64,000 nucleotides of DNA from Marinomonas primoryensis (GCF_013372285.1 NZ_CP054301.1:1598001-1662000); one strand, 5' to 3'; shown: positions 44,617 to 56,775, counted from the stretch's first letter. Made by a program: numbers and translations. Notes: generated by a model from the sequence alone, not told the origin.

Positions 44617-46527
44617 ATGCAAAGAATTAATCTTTTGTCACCACGTTTAGCCAACCAGATTGCTGCCGGTGAGGTGGTTGAGCGTCCAGCTTCCGTTGTG
44701 AAAGAGCTGCTTGAAAATAGCCTAGATGCTGGTGCTTCTCAGCTAGATATTGATGTGGAGCAGGGCGGCGTTAGGCGTATAAAAATACGGGACAACGGTA
44801 TGGGGATTATGAAAGATGATTTGTCCTTAGCTTTGAGTCGTCACGCAACGAGTAAAATCATAACGTTGGATGACTTAGAGGCAGTTCGTACACTTGGGTT
44901 TCGTGGTGAGGCGTTAGCGAGTATTAGCTCTGTTTCCAGAATGCACCTTACCTCTCAGGCTGAAGATGAGTCAGAGGCATGGCGAGTCGAGGCGGAAGGG
45001 AAGGATATGGCAACAGCCGTACGCCCAGCTTCGCATCCACAAGGTACAACTATCGATGTGCGTGATTTGTTCTTTAATACACCCGCCCGTCGAAAGTTTC
45101 TGCGCACAGAGAAAACAGAATTTGCCCATCTTGAAGAGGTGGTGAAAAGGTTGGCGCTCAGTCGTTATGAGACAGGTTTTCGTTTAAGTCACAACGGTAA
45201 GCAAGTTTATGATCTTCGTCCAGTAACGGATCAGCTTCATGCTGAACACAGGCTGGCGACCTTGCTGGGTAAAAAATTCATAGAAAACTCGTTGACACTG
45301 GATGTTGAAGCCGCGGGGTTACGCTTGTGGGGATGGATTGGTTTGCCCACCTTTTCTCGGTCTCAGGCGGATCTACAATACTTCTTTGTGAATGGCCGAG
45401 TGGTTAAAGATAAATTGGTGGCACATGCTGTTCGTCAAGCGTATCGCGATGTTTTATATAATGGTCGTCACCCTACTTTTGTTCTGTATCTCGAGCTGGA
45501 TCCTTCCACTGTTGATGTAAACGTGCACCCAACAAAGCATGAGGTACGGTTTCGCGATGGACGTTTGGTTCATGATTTTTTGTTCAGTCGCATACATAAA
45601 GCCATTGCGGATGTGAGGCCTGAATCGGATGCAGCACCCACCGGAATGCAAGAAACATCATCGAATGAGTCGGAAATTACAGAGCAGTCTGCTTTACAGT
45701 TGTCAAATCGTCCTGCTTCATCTGCAATGGATTGGATGAGGTCAGCGTCAAGCTCGCCAAGCTCTTCAGATGTTCGTGGTCAGCTTGATGGGATGCGCCG
45801 TCTTTCTGGTTATGCTCAGGAGTACACGTCACAAACTGAGACGGTTGACCCTGAAACAGGAGAGGTGAGAGAGGCTGCCCCCTTAAGTTTGCTTGGGCAA
45901 AGTGATGTCTCTGCTTTTGGGCAAGATGTGGATTATCAAGCGGTGCCTCCCTTAGGTTTCGCTGTTGCTCAGTTGCATGGTGTGTATATTCTTTCCGAGA
46001 GTGAGCAGGGGCTTATCCTGGTCGACATGCACGCCGCCCATGAACGCATTGTTTATGAGCGAATGAAAACGGCCTTTTATCAAAAAAACATCTCATCACA
46101 GCCTTTACTGGTGCCTATTAATATCGCCGTGTCGCAAAGTGAAGCGGATTTGGTTGAGGAAAGCAGTACTGTTTTTGAGGCGTTTGGGTTTCGTGTGGAA
46201 AGAACTGGGTTAGAAAGTGCCATGGTTCGAGAGGTTCCCGTTATACTGATTCGAGGCGATGTTGAAGGTCTAGTTCGTGATGTGATTAGTGATTTATCAG
46301 CAAATGGTATATCAGATCTAATGGAATCGCGTGCGAATGAATTGATGGCGTCCATGGCTTGTCATGGCGCGATTCGAGCGAATCGCAAATTAACAATTGC
46401 AGAGATGAATAGTCTTCTTCGTGATATGGAAATAACGGAGCGAAGTGGACAGTGTAATCATGGTCGACCGACTTGGGCGCACTTGAGTATGTCTGACTTA
46501 GATAAACTCTTTTTGAGGGGGCGTTAA
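44617..46527 (+). CDS. mutL: DNA mismatch repair protein MutL
   Basis: 636 residues. N-terminal GHKL ATPase: [42 protein letters not shown] linker of about 80 Ser-rich residues precedes the C-terminal dimer domain. That domain contains [12 protein letters not shown] at Asp470, which fits the endonuclease motif DQHA(X)2E(X)4E but for one residue. Such MutL proteins are usually nicking enzymes in species without MutH. ATG 44617 is the probable start (TTG 44611 is the other reading). Confidence 0.95.
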   Translation: MQRINLLSPRLANQIAAGEVVERPASVVKELLENSLDAGASQLDIDVEQGGVRRIKIRDNGMGIMKDDLSLALSRHATSKIITLDDLEAVRTLGFRGEALASISSVSRMHLTSQAEDESEAWRVEAEGKDMATAVRPASHPQGTTIDVRDLFFNTPARRKFLRTEKTEFAHLEEVVKRLALSRYETGFRLSHNGKQVYDLRPVTDQLHAEHRLATLLGKKFIENSLTLDVEAAGLRLWGWIGLPTFSRSQADLQYFFVNGRVVKDKLVAHAVRQAYRDVLYNGRHPTFVLYLELDPSTVDVNVHPTKHEVRFRDGRLVHDFLFSRIHKAIADVRPESDAAPTGMQETSSNESEITEQSALQLSNRPASSAMDWMRSASSSPSSSDVRGQLDGMRRLSGYAQEYTSQTETVDPETGEVREAAPLSLLGQSDVSAFGQDVDYQAVPPLGFAVAQLHGVYILSESEQGLILVDMHAAHERIVYERMKTAFYQKNISSQPLLVPINIAVSQSEADLVEESSTVFEAFGFRVERTGLESAMVREVPVILIRGDVEGLVRDVISDLSANGISDLMESRANELMASMACHGAIRANRKLTIAEMNSLLRDMEITERSGQCNHGRPTWAHLSMSDLDKLFLRGR

Positions 46528-46528
46528 A

Positions 46529-47461
46529 ATGGCAAAGCCACATGTTGTTTGTTTGATGGGGCCAACGGCTTCTGGGAAAACCGGGCTAGCAGTTGAGTTA
46601 GCTGAGCACCATAATTTTGAAATTATCAGTGTTGATTCCGCTCTTGTTTACAAAGGCATGGATATTGGGACAGCAAAGCCTGATGCGGCATTGTTAGCAA
46701 GGGCGCCTCATCGGTTGATCGATATTATCGATCCGCTTGAATCTTACTCGGCAGCAGATTTTGTATTTGATGCGGTTGAGCAGTCTCAGGAAATTCTGGC
46801 GAAAGGTAAGACCCCGCTTTTGGTGGGAGGGACTATGATGTACTTCAATGCTTTGCAAAAAGGTTTGGCAGAAATGCCGCAAGCCAATGTGGAGCTTCGA
46901 GCTGTGATTGAAGCTGAGGCAGCTGAAAAAGGTTGGGTTGCCTTGCATGAGGAATTGCAAACAATCGATCCAGAGGCTGCGTCTCGTATCCATCCTAATG
47001 ATCCGCAGCGTTTACAGCGCGCTATTGAAGTGTATCGATTAACTGGTAAAACCATGACCCAGTTCTGGGCTCAGCAAGAGGCTGTTTCTTTGCCTTTTGA
47101 TATGATTAATATGGCGGTGATGCCAAAAGAGCGAAGTGTGTTGCACGCTCGAATTGAGCGGCGTTTTTACGACATGATGGATCAGGGTTTTTTGGCTGAA
47201 GTGGAGAGCTTATATAAGCGTGGTGACTTGTCAATTGATATGCCTTCTATGCGCTGTGTTGGTTATCGGCAGCTATGGCAATATTTAGAAGGTGACGATT
47301 TGCTAGATGATGCTATCTTTAAAGGTGTTGTTGCTTCTCGTCAACTGGCTAAAAGGCAGCTTACTTGGTTGAGGGGTTGGGATGATTTGATGATTTTTGA
47401 CAGTTTGTCAAAAGATCTTTTGGCCGAGACCTTGAATTATATTGAAAGCAGGATTATATAG
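46529..47461 (+). CDS. miaA: tRNA dimethylallyltransferase
   Basis: 310 residues with P-loop [14 protein letters not shown], the [16 protein letters not shown] loop and RMRCVGYRQ-like [13 protein letters not shown]. It puts the isopentenyl group on A37 of UNN-reading tRNAs, which includes tRNA-Leu(CAA). Begins 2 bases after mutL. Confidence 0.97.
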   Translation: MAKPHVVCLMGPTASGKTGLAVELAEHHNFEIISVDSALVYKGMDIGTAKPDAALLARAPHRLIDIIDPLESYSAADFVFDAVEQSQEILAKGKTPLLVGGTMMYFNALQKGLAEMPQANVELRAVIEAEAAEKGWVALHEELQTIDPEAASRIHPNDPQRLQRAIEVYRLTGKTMTQFWAQQEAVSLPFDMINMAVMPKERSVLHARIERRFYDMMDQGFLAEVESLYKRGDLSIDMPSMRCVGYRQLWQYLEGDDLLDDAIFKGVVASRQLAKRQLTWLRGWDDLMIFDSLSKDLLAETLNYIESRII

Positions 47462-47550
47462 GGGAAATGGATAAAGATTTGGTGTAGTATCTACAGTATT
47501 GTTTTATCAATATTTAATTTAATATTTTACGCTTACTTAAGGAGATTCAA

Positions 47551-47796
47551 ATGTCAAAAGGGCAATCATTACAAGACCCTTATCTAAATATTCTACGTAA
47601 AGAAAGAGTGCCAGTGTCTATCTTTCTTGTAAATGGAATTAAACTTCAAGGTCAAATCGAATCATTCGATCAGTTTGTGATTTTGTTAAAAAATACCGTT
47701 AGTCAAATGGTTTATAAACATGCCATTTCTACGGTTGTGCCTTCTCGTACTATCCGCATCCCGTCTCCTGATCAGCCGGAAGATGCTGCTGAATAG
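47551..47796 (+). CDS. hfq: RNA chaperone Hfq
   Basis: 81 residues. Sm1 motif [20 protein letters not shown] and Sm2 motif with YKHAIST; short acidic tail. It forms the hexamer that pairs small RNAs with mRNA. Confidence 0.98.
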   Translation: MSKGQSLQDPYLNILRKERVPVSIFLVNGIKLQGQIESFDQFVILLKNTVSQMVYKHAISTVVPSRTIRIPSPDQPEDAAE

Positions 47797-47831
47797 TTTG
47801 TCTATAATACGGCAAACAGAGGAATACCAGA

Positions 47832-49121
47832 TTGTTTTTTGAACGACCAGATAGTGGTGAAATAGCAGTATTGGTCCATATAGATTTTAATGATAAAAAT
47901 GAATCTTATGGGCCAGAAGAATTCGTTGAGTTAGCTATTTCTGCTGGCGCAGATCCTGTGGCTGTTGTTACAGGATCTCGTCAGCGGCCTGATGCGAGAT
48001 ACTTTATTGGTACTGGCAAGTTAGCTGAAATAAAAGATATTGTAGATCGAGAGGAGGCGCAAGTCGTTCTTTTTGATCATGCTTTGTCTCCTTCCCAAGA
48101 GCGTAATTTAGAAAGTGCTTTACAATGTCGGGTGCTTGATCGCACTGGGTTAATTTTAGATATTTTTGCTCAGCGCGCACGAACACACGAAGGTAAGTTG
48201 CAAGTGGAGCTTGCTCAATTGCAGCACACCTCAACTCGTCTTATTCGTGGTTGGACTCACCTAGAGCGCCAGAAGGGCGGGATAGGCATGCGTGGTCCGG
48301 GTGAAACTCAACTTGAAACAGATCGTCGCTTGTTACGAGAGCGTATCAAGGCAATCCAAAAAAGATTGAGTAAAGTGGATTCTCAGCGTGATCAAAATCG
48401 TCGGTCACGTGATCGGTCTTCTGTGCCAACGGTTTCTTTGGTTGGTTATACCAACGCAGGTAAGTCTACATTATTCAATCGAGCGACAGGTGCGGATGTG
48501 TTTGCGGCGGATCAACTGTTTGCCACACTTGATCCTACCTTAAGACGCTTGGATGTTGAGCAGATTGGTTCGATTGTTTTGGCGGATACCGTCGGGTTTA
48601 TTCGTCAGCTACCACATAGATTAATTAAGGCGTTTCAGGCGACTTTAAGAGAGTCTTCCGAGGCGGATTTATTGTTGCATATAGTGGATGCAGCTGATAT
48701 TTATCGTGATCAGAATATGGCGCATGTTGATACTGTGTTGGCAGAAATTGGTGCCGATGAGGTGCCAACCTTAATAGTATTTAACAAAATAGACGCATTG
48801 CCAATGTCTGAGCCTCGAATAGACAGAGATGCAGAGGGGAACCCTTTGCGAGTCTGGTTGTCTGCTCGTGATGGTCAAGGTATTGATTTGCTTAAGCAGG
48901 CAATCGCTGAACTGTTGGCGGTAGATGTTTTTAGTGAAACGCTTTATTTGTCCAGTAAGTATGGGCGCTTAAGGGCGATGTTGTTCGAACATGGGGCTGT
49001 GAAATCAGAGCGCTTTGATGAAACGGGCCGATTTGTTCTTGATGTAAAGTTACCTAAAAAAGATTATTTGCAGATCTTGGCTCGTGCTGGCATGTCTGAG
49101 GATCAGATCGAAGCCGTGTAA
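47832..49121 (+). CDS. hflX: ribosome-associated GTPase HflX
   Basis: 429 residues: N-terminal HflX domain (VVLFDHALSPSQERNLE, GGIGMRGPGETQLETDRR), G1 GYTNAGKSTLFN, G3 DTVGFI, G4 NKID. It splits stalled ribosomes. The start is a TTG with AGAGGAA 9 bases upstream; no in-frame ATG fits the family start MF.R.D.GE.AVLVHI, so the TTG is the real start. Confidence 0.95.
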   Translation: MFFERPDSGEIAVLVHIDFNDKNESYGPEEFVELAISAGADPVAVVTGSRQRPDARYFIGTGKLAEIKDIVDREEAQVVLFDHALSPSQERNLESALQCRVLDRTGLILDIFAQRARTHEGKLQVELAQLQHTSTRLIRGWTHLERQKGGIGMRGPGETQLETDRRLLRERIKAIQKRLSKVDSQRDQNRRSRDRSSVPTVSLVGYTNAGKSTLFNRATGADVFAADQLFATLDPTLRRLDVEQIGSIVLADTVGFIRQLPHRLIKAFQATLRESSEADLLLHIVDAADIYRDQNMAHVDTVLAEIGADEVPTLIVFNKIDALPMSEPRIDRDAEGNPLRVWLSARDGQGIDLLKQAIAELLAVDVFSETLYLSSKYGRLRAMLFEHGAVKSERFDETGRFVLDVKLPKKDYLQILARAGMSEDQIEAV

Positions 49122-49161
49122 GCTGTACAGAATTATCATTAAAATAAAGTGGAGACGTAGT

Positions 49162-50409
49162 ATGGCCTGGAATGAACCGGGTAATAACGACAATGACCCA
49201 TGGAATCCAGATAAAAACCGTAATAATGGTGCTGGGCGCCCAGATGGAGATCGTGAAAAAGATGCCAATAATGACCCTTGGGGTCGTAAGCCTGGAGGAA
49301 AAGAACAAGGTCCTCCAGACTTAGATGAGGCTTTTCGTAAATTGATGGATATGTTCGGTGTTAAAAAATCCCGCAAGTCTGGCGGCTCCGACAACGGTGG
49401 AGACTCCGGTATGTCTGGTAAGTTTGGTGGCGGTTTAATTGCTGTTGTTTTGCTTGCTGTGTTGGGTTTATGGGGTGCGACTGGTGTCTATCAGGTAGAT
49501 CAGCAGGAAAGGGGTGTTGTGCTTCGTTTAGGAGAATATCACTCAACTGTTATGCCTGGTTTGCATTGGAATCCGTCTATGATTGATTCTGTTACTAAGG
49601 TTAATGTGACGAAGGTTCGTTCCCATGACCATAAGGCATTGATGCTGACAGTTGATGATGCGATCGTTGAAGTGGGTGTTTCGGTTCAATACTCCGTTCA
49701 AAATCCAAAGGATTTCTTGCTTAACGTTCGTAGTCCTGAAGAATCACTTGCTCAAGTGACAGAAAGTGCGCTTCGTCATGTAGTGGGTAGTTCTGAAATG
49801 GATCAGATTTTGACAGAAGGTCGAGAGTTATTGGCGGCAGAAGTTAAAGTTCGTATTCAAGATTATAGCAATGCTTATGGTACTGGCTTATTGATTTCGA
49901 AGGTTAACGTTGAAAATACTCAGGCGCCGAATCAAGTGCAAGAAGCGTTTGATGATGTTATTAAGGCGAAAGAGGATGAGTTGCGAGTACGTAATGAAGC
50001 CGAGTCTTATGCTAATGGTATTATTCCTGAAGCTCGAGGTCGTGCACAGCGTATCAGAGAGGAAGCTGAGGCTTATCGCTCTGAGATAGTTGCTCGGGCT
50101 AGTGGTCAGGCTGATCGTTTTGATCGTTTGTATCGCGAGTATACTAAAGCGCCAGACGTCACTCGTCGTCGTTTGTATATTGAAACGATGGAGTCGGTCT
50201 ATAAAGATGTGAATAAAGTTGTTGTTGACACTCAAGGTGGAAATAACATGATGTATTTGCCTTTGGATCAGCTAATGAAGCAGCGTCCAGAGTCATCTAA
50301 AGGTGCGGGTTCTGCAAGTTCAGGAAATATTGGGGCGTTGACAGATCAAGTTCTTGATGAGATACGTAAACGTCAGAATTCAACCGTTCGTAGAGAGGGC
50401 AGAAACTAA
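49162..50409 (+). CDS. hflK: FtsH protease modulator HflK
   Basis: 415 residues. A Gly/Asn/Asp-rich cytoplasmic start, one membrane segment (about 85-105), the SPFH domain (VDQQERGVVLRLGEY) and a coiled coil. It forms the HflKC cage around FtsH. ATG 49162 has GGAG upstream; earlier in-frame codons give an unlikely extension. Stop overlaps hflC start by one base. Confidence 0.95.
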   Translation: MAWNEPGNNDNDPWNPDKNRNNGAGRPDGDREKDANNDPWGRKPGGKEQGPPDLDEAFRKLMDMFGVKKSRKSGGSDNGGDSGMSGKFGGGLIAVVLLAVLGLWGATGVYQVDQQERGVVLRLGEYHSTVMPGLHWNPSMIDSVTKVNVTKVRSHDHKALMLTVDDAIVEVGVSVQYSVQNPKDFLLNVRSPEESLAQVTESALRHVVGSSEMDQILTEGRELLAAEVKVRIQDYSNAYGTGLLISKVNVENTQAPNQVQEAFDDVIKAKEDELRVRNEAESYANGIIPEARGRAQRIREEAEAYRSEIVARASGQADRFDRLYREYTKAPDVTRRRLYIETMESVYKDVNKVVVDTQGGNNMMYLPLDQLMKQRPESSKGAGSASSGNIGALTDQVLDEIRKRQNSTVRREGRN

Positions 50410-51290
50410 TGAAAGGCTTTTCTTTTTCAGTTTTATTTGTGGTTCTTCTCGGCATGTTGGTTGCTTCTCAAACGCTTTTTGTCGTGAATGAGACAGAGCG
50501 TGCAGTGGTACTTAAGTTTGGTGAGATTGTGCGAGGCGATGTAAAGCCTGGCCTTCACTTTAAGCTTCCAATTGTAAACGAAGTTAAGATTTTCGATGCT
50601 CGAATTTTGACAATGGACTCTCGTCCTCAGCGTTATTTGACGTTGGAGAAAAAAGCGGTTGTCGTTGATTCTTATGTGAAGTGGAAGATCGATTCAGTTG
50701 TTAAGTTTTATCAAGCCACTTCTGGTGATGAAATTATTGCTAATCGAATTTTATCTTCGCGAGTGGACACTGGTTTGCGAAATAAGTTTGGCGAACGAAC
50801 GATGCATGAAGTTGTTTCAGGGCAGCGTGACCAGTTGATGACAGGGTTGCGTGATGAGCTGAATGGAGTTGCTCAGAATGAGTTGGGTATTTCTATTGTA
50901 GATATCCGAGTCAAACGCATCGATCTACCACCTGATGTAAGTGAATCTGTTTACGCTCGTATGCGTACTGAGCGTGAGCGTGAGGCTCGTGAACACAGAT
51001 CGAAAGGTTTGGAGCTTGCTGAGGGTATTCGTGCTGACGCAGATCGCCAACAAGTTGTTTTGGAAGCTGAAGCACAGCGTGATGCGGAGATGATCCGTGG
51101 TGATGGTGATGCTAAAGCGGCGGCAATTTACTCTAACGTTTACACTCAAGATCCTGAATTTTACGAATTCTATCGTAGTCTTCAGGCTTATCGCGAAAGC
51201 TTTAATGGTAGCAGCGATTTGTTTGTCCTTGAACCAGACAGTGAGTTCTTTAAGTATTTGAATAGCTCTACCGGTGGTTTCACTAAATAG
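50409..51290 (+). CDS. hflC: FtsH protease modulator HflC
   Basis: 293 residues: membrane anchor (about 4-22), SPFH domain (FVVNETERAVVLKFGEI, GLHFKLP), coiled coil with RTEREREAREHRSKG, and the end EFFKYLN. Partner of HflK. Confidence 0.96.
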   Translation: MKGFSFSVLFVVLLGMLVASQTLFVVNETERAVVLKFGEIVRGDVKPGLHFKLPIVNEVKIFDARILTMDSRPQRYLTLEKKAVVVDSYVKWKIDSVVKFYQATSGDEIIANRILSSRVDTGLRNKFGERTMHEVVSGQRDQLMTGLRDELNGVAQNELGISIVDIRVKRIDLPPDVSESVYARMRTEREREAREHRSKGLELAEGIRADADRQQVVLEAEAQRDAEMIRGDGDAKAAAIYSNVYTQDPEFYEFYRSLQAYRESFNGSSDLFVLEPDSEFFKYLNSSTGGFTK

Positions 51291-51358
51291 AGTGGATATT
51301 CATCAATAATCGTATATGAAGCCTATTTGTTAAAATAGGAAACATGATACTATTACAG

Positions 51359-51382
51359 AAGCCGGGCTAAGCCCGGTTTTTT
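51359..51382 (+). terminator. terminator after hflC
   Basis: CCGGGC, TAA loop, GCCCGG, then T6. Confidence 0.88.
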
Positions 51383-51405
51383 AATGATCAAAATAAAGAG
51401 AATCT

Positions 51406-51603
51406 ATGCAGGAATTGTTGCAGTCGCTGCTCATTGGCGTCAGCCTTTTATTGATCGTCGAGGGTTTTTTGCCTTTTCTCGCCCCGAATTTTTGGCGGGA
51501 AATAATGGTAAAAGCAATCGCGAGCTCAGATTCGAATTTACGCATTCTGGGGGCGGTTAGTATGTTTCTTGGATTAATGCTTCTTTTGCTGACACGAAGC
51601 TAA
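51406..51603 (+). CDS. DUF2065 family membrane protein
   Basis: 65 residues with two membrane segments (about 8-28 and 45-62) and the family element IVEGFLPFLAPNFWREIM. Found between hflC and hisZ or purA in many gammaproteobacteria; function unknown. Confidence 0.9.
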   Translation: MQELLQSLLIGVSLLLIVEGFLPFLAPNFWREIMVKAIASSDSNLRILGAVSMFLGLMLLLLTRS

Positions 51604-51615
51604 GAGGGTAATTTA

Positions 51616-52791
51616 ATGTCATTAGCAGATCGCTGGTTACTTCCTGATGGGGTTGATGAGGCGTTGCCTGAGCAAGCCGCTAAAATTGAACACCTTAGAA
51701 GAACGCTGCTTAATCTCCATGAAAGCTGGGGATATCACCTAGTAATACCTCCTCTTTTAGAGTATTTGGATTCCCTTCTTACGGGAGCCGGCTCAGACCT
51801 AGAAATTGAAACATTTAAAGTTATTGACCAATTATCAGGTCGACTTCTAGGTATTCGCGCCGATTTTACATCGCAAGTTGCGCGTATAGATGCCCATTGC
51901 CTTAAAGACAATGGTGTTCAGCGTTTGAGTTATTGTGGCAGTGTTTTGAGAACAATGCCTGCAGGTTTGGATGGAACTCGTAGCCCTATTCAGTTAGGGG
52001 CAGAAATTTATGGTCATGGTGGTGTAGAAAGCGATGTCGAGGTGTTGTCTTTGATGTTGCAGACTTTATCTACGGCTGGCTTGTCCAATGTTGTTCTTGA
52101 TCTAGGGCATGTTGATGTTGTTAGTGGGGTTTTAGCTGCATGCGACCTTAGTGCGGATCAGAAAGGCAAACTGATTGAATTGTATAAAGCAAAAGATTTG
52201 CCTGAGCTAGATCGATATGTAGAAGAACTTAGTTTGCGTGATCTTGAAAGGAAGTGGTTAGTTGGTTTGCCGCGTTTATGTGGTGGTAAAGAGGTATTGC
52301 TGAGCGCTACTGAATTGCTTGGTGGTGTAAATGAGTCGATTCGTAATGCAATTGTCTTATTGCAAGAGGTTAGTGAGTCTATCTGTCAGCGCTTTCCTAC
52401 TGTTGGATTGCATTTTGATTTGAGTGACTTGGTTTCTTATAGTTATCATACCGGTGTTGTTTTTGCGGCTTATGTTCCCGGCCATGGTAATGCGATCGCC
52501 CGTGGTGGTCGTTATAATAATATTGGGCAGGTATTTGGTCGTTCTCGACCCGCGACAGGTTTTAGTACGGATGTAAAAGCCTTGGTTTCTTTGACGGATA
52601 TTATTGTCAAAAAGCCAAAAACTGTTTTATCGCCAATATGCTCAAGTGATGCGCTTTGGAAAAAAGCGAATTCTTTGCGTGCTGAAGGGTACCGAGTGGT
52701 AGAGGTTTTGGATGACCTTTACACTGGAGATGCTGATTTTAAGCTGGATTTTGTTGATGATACCTGGCAGTTGATGCCGGTTCAAAACTAG
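51616..52791 (+). CDS. hisZ: ATP phosphoribosyltransferase regulatory subunit
   Basis: 391 residues of the histidyl-tRNA synthetase-like paralog: RWLLPDGVDEALPEQA, IRADFTSQVARIDAH, ARGGRYNNIG. It lacks tRNA binding and, with short HisG, makes the first enzyme of histidine synthesis. The place before purA is typical. Confidence 0.95.
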   Translation: MSLADRWLLPDGVDEALPEQAAKIEHLRRTLLNLHESWGYHLVIPPLLEYLDSLLTGAGSDLEIETFKVIDQLSGRLLGIRADFTSQVARIDAHCLKDNGVQRLSYCGSVLRTMPAGLDGTRSPIQLGAEIYGHGGVESDVEVLSLMLQTLSTAGLSNVVLDLGHVDVVSGVLAACDLSADQKGKLIELYKAKDLPELDRYVEELSLRDLERKWLVGLPRLCGGKEVLLSATELLGGVNESIRNAIVLLQEVSESICQRFPTVGLHFDLSDLVSYSYHTGVVFAAYVPGHGNAIARGGRYNNIGQVFGRSRPATGFSTDVKALVSLTDIIVKKPKTVLSPICSSDALWKKANSLRAEGYRVVEVLDDLYTGDADFKLDFVDDTWQLMPVQN

Positions 52792-52814
52792 ACTTTTCTT
52801 TAAGAACTATCTAA

Positions 52815-54128
<1,314 letters not shown>

Positions 54129-54155
54129 GGTTGGTATTGTAGGTTTCGTTTTTTT

Positions 54156-54184
54156 AAAAAAAGTCGCATTTTGCGACTTTTTTT
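54156..54184 (+). terminator. terminator after purA
   Basis: AAAAAAGTCGC, short loop, GCGACTTTTTTT. Confidence 0.92.
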
Positions 54185-54339
54185 GTTTTTCTGGGTAGCT
54201 AAGTTCATCATATTAGTATTCTTTGTAAATAGAGTGAAAAGAGGGGAAGGTGTTTGTCTGGCGCTAAGGTAATATTTACAATTGAATTTATGGCAATGTA
54301 ACTGCCTGCTAAACAATGAAAAAATAAGAGGGAATATTT

Positions 54340-55029
54340 ATGGTTAAGTTATTGCTTGCTGATGATGATGCTCGTTTATCGGATTTGATTAAAGAATACT
54401 TTGACGGTGAGGGTTACGAGGTAGCGCATGCTTGGAATGGTCGTGAGGCATTAGAGCTTATGGCTGCGGATATGCCAGATATTATTATTCTCGATGTCAT
54501 GATGCCAGAATTGGATGGCTTTGAGACTTTAAAGCAGATTCGTAATAAAAGTGCGGTTCCCGTTATTATGCTGACAGCAAAAGGGGATGATATTGACCGT
54601 ATACTTGGGCTAGAAATGGGGGCGGATGACTATTTGTCTAAACCTTTTAATCCGCGAGAGTTATTGGCTCGAATTAAAGCGATTTTGCGCAGAGCGAGTC
54701 AGGAGCGTGAAGGTGATCCAACGGCTGACATAGAGCTTTCTGGCGTGTTGTTGCGTCGAAAAGATCGTACGGTTTATTTGGAGGGCGAGCTGGTTGAGCT
54801 AACGACGTCTGAGTACACCTTACTAGAATGCATGTTAATGGCGCCTGGGCAAGTGTTGACTAAGCAGGAACTTTCAGAAAAAGCACTTGGTCGTAAGTTG
54901 ACTATGTATGACCGTAGTTTGGATATGCATATCAGCAATTTACGCAAAAAAATTGGCAATTTAGAAAGCGGAGATCCTCGAATCAAGACAGTGCGTGGTG
55001 TAGGTTATATCTTTGTGTCAAATGAGTAA
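54340..55029 (+). CDS. OmpR-family response regulator, CpxR-like
   Basis: 229 residues. Receiver with Asp52 (IIILDVMMPELDG) and DDYLSKPFNPRELLARI; winged helix with TTSEYTLLECMLMAPGQVLTKQEL and YDRSLDMHISNLRKKIG, as in CpxR. It precedes its kinase by 15 bases. No cpxP-like gene is seen upstream. Confidence 0.9.
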   Translation: MVKLLLADDDARLSDLIKEYFDGEGYEVAHAWNGREALELMAADMPDIIILDVMMPELDGFETLKQIRNKSAVPVIMLTAKGDDIDRILGLEMGADDYLSKPFNPRELLARIKAILRRASQEREGDPTADIELSGVLLRRKDRTVYLEGELVELTTSEYTLLECMLMAPGQVLTKQELSEKALGRKLTMYDRSLDMHISNLRKKIGNLESGDPRIKTVRGVGYIFVSNE

Positions 55030-55044
55030 GGTGCTTAGTTTTTT

Positions 55045-56352
55045 ATGAAAAATACTTTTCTGCGTGTGTTTCTGGTGGTGCTGCTGTCCAATATTATTGT
55101 GGTTAGTATCGGTTTAGGGATGGTTCAGTTAATCCAGAAGCGCAACCAAGTATCAGCTGATTTACTGGGTGATGTTGGTGTTCAGTTGGTGGCTGGATAT
55201 GAAAAGTTTGGTATTACTTCACTGCAAGAAGAGACAAAAAAAGCGGAGAAGAGACTGTCTGGCACTATTTATCTATATCAAGAAAATGGTCGGCCTCTTC
55301 TTAAGTCGTTGCCTCGTAATTTTAGGGAGCAGAACACCCCTAGTGTGACCAGTCGGCCTGCTGCCGATTTTCTGCACAGCCAATTTATTCAAGTGATTGG
55401 TGGAGATAATGTTCAATATCTGCTGATTTTCAAACCGAACCCCGAGATCGATTCGCTAGCACCTGGCGCTGTGGTGGGTTTTTCTTTGCTTGGTTTACTA
55501 GTGTCTAGTGGTGTATTAGCTTACTGGTTGTTAGGCCCTTTGTTGAAGTTACAGAGAGTTGCTAGGTCTTTCGGGCAAGGAGATATGACGGCGAGGGTTG
55601 AAAATAAATTAGCCCGAAGAAATGACGCAGTTGGTAAATTGGCGCGAGAGTTTAATGAAATGGCGGTTAGAATAGAAACGCTTCTTTCGTCTAAAGAGCG
55701 TTTAATGAGGGATGTGTCTCATGAGCTAAGGACTCCGCTAGCAAGGATTGAGGTGGCGCTAACTATTGCGGAGGATAAGTACGGCATTGAATCCCAAAAA
55801 GGCTATTTGTGTCGTATTCGTACAGAGCTTCATGAGCTTGATGAGTTGATTGGTCAGGTGCTTACTTTGAGTCGACTAGAAGCTGCCTCTCTTATAAAAG
55901 AAGAGATGAATTTGCAGGAATGGCTTGGGGAAATTGTTGATGACGTAAGTTTTGAAAGTCAGCTCAAGGGGATTTCCGTTTCTAAGTCTGGTCGTGTGCC
56001 AAAAACCATATTGGGCGACCCTCTTCAGTTGCGGCACGCTATCGAGAATGTTTTACGTAATGCTTGTTTTTATTCGGGCGGTGGCGGCGTTATTGAAGTA
56101 GAAACGCAAGAAAAATCTGGATTTGCCTTTATCTATGTTCGTGATAATGGTCCCGGCGTGTCTGATGATAAGTTAGAGAAGATATTCCATGCTTTTTATC
56201 GTTCTTCTGAAGCAAGGGGGGCGAATAGTGGCGGCTTTGGTGTTGGTCTTACGATTTCCCAGCGTATTATTCGTGCACATAAAGGTCAGATAACGGCTCG
56301 TAATCGGGAGGAAGGAGGTTTGGAAGTGTGCTTTCAGTTACCGTTGGCTTGA
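55045..56352 (+). CDS. sensor histidine kinase, CpxA-like
   Basis: 435 residues: membrane segments at about 5-28 and 150-170, a periplasmic domain of about 120 residues, HAMP, phospho-accepting His in MRDVSHELRTPLARIEVAL, N box ENVLRNACFYS, G1 DNGPGV, G2 GGFGVGL. Partner of the CpxR-like regulator. Overall layout and the His box match CpxA. Confidence 0.9.
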   Translation: MKNTFLRVFLVVLLSNIIVVSIGLGMVQLIQKRNQVSADLLGDVGVQLVAGYEKFGITSLQEETKKAEKRLSGTIYLYQENGRPLLKSLPRNFREQNTPSVTSRPAADFLHSQFIQVIGGDNVQYLLIFKPNPEIDSLAPGAVVGFSLLGLLVSSGVLAYWLLGPLLKLQRVARSFGQGDMTARVENKLARRNDAVGKLAREFNEMAVRIETLLSSKERLMRDVSHELRTPLARIEVALTIAEDKYGIESQKGYLCRIRTELHELDELIGQVLTLSRLEAASLIKEEMNLQEWLGEIVDDVSFESQLKGISVSKSGRVPKTILGDPLQLRHAIENVLRNACFYSGGGGVIEVETQEKSGFAFIYVRDNGPGVSDDKLEKIFHAFYRSSEARGANSGGFGVGLTISQRIIRAHKGQITARNREEGGLEVCFQLPLA

Positions 56353-56428
56353 TGTTTCTGTGTCTTATTTATTTTCACTCTTGAAAAAGCCCTTGTTATT
56401 GTTTGTTTAGGTAAGTAATATGCGCCTC

Positions 56429-56775
56429 GCAAGTTGGCTAGGCAGTCGCCGCTCAATTTATTGGGGGGAGGAAAGTCCGGGCTTCGCAGGGTAAAGTGCC
56501 AGGTAACGCCTGGGGGGCGTGAGCCTACGGAAAGTGCAGCAGAAAATACACCGCCTAAGCAGTTTACTGCCGGTAAGGTTGAAATGGTGCGGTAAGAGCG
56601 CACCGCGCGACTGGCAACAGCTCGTGGCAAGGTAAACCCCACTTGAAGCAAGACCAAATAGGAACTCTTTGGCGTGACCCGCGCTGAGTTCGGGTAGGTT
56701 GCTAAAGACGTGCAGTGATGTACGTATTAGATGAATGACTGTCCACGACAGAACCCGGCTTATCGGCCAACTTGC
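56429..56775 (+). ncRNA. rnpB: RNase P RNA, bacterial type A
   Basis: The terminal helix GCAAGTTGGC / GCCAACTTGC closes the molecule. Inside are the universal GAGGAAAGTCCGGGC, GCCAGGTAACGCCTGG, GGTAAGAGCGCACCG, AAACCCCAC, CAAATAGG and the 3' GACAGAACCCGGCTTATCGG. About 347 nt. It cuts leaders from tRNA precursors. Confidence 0.97.
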
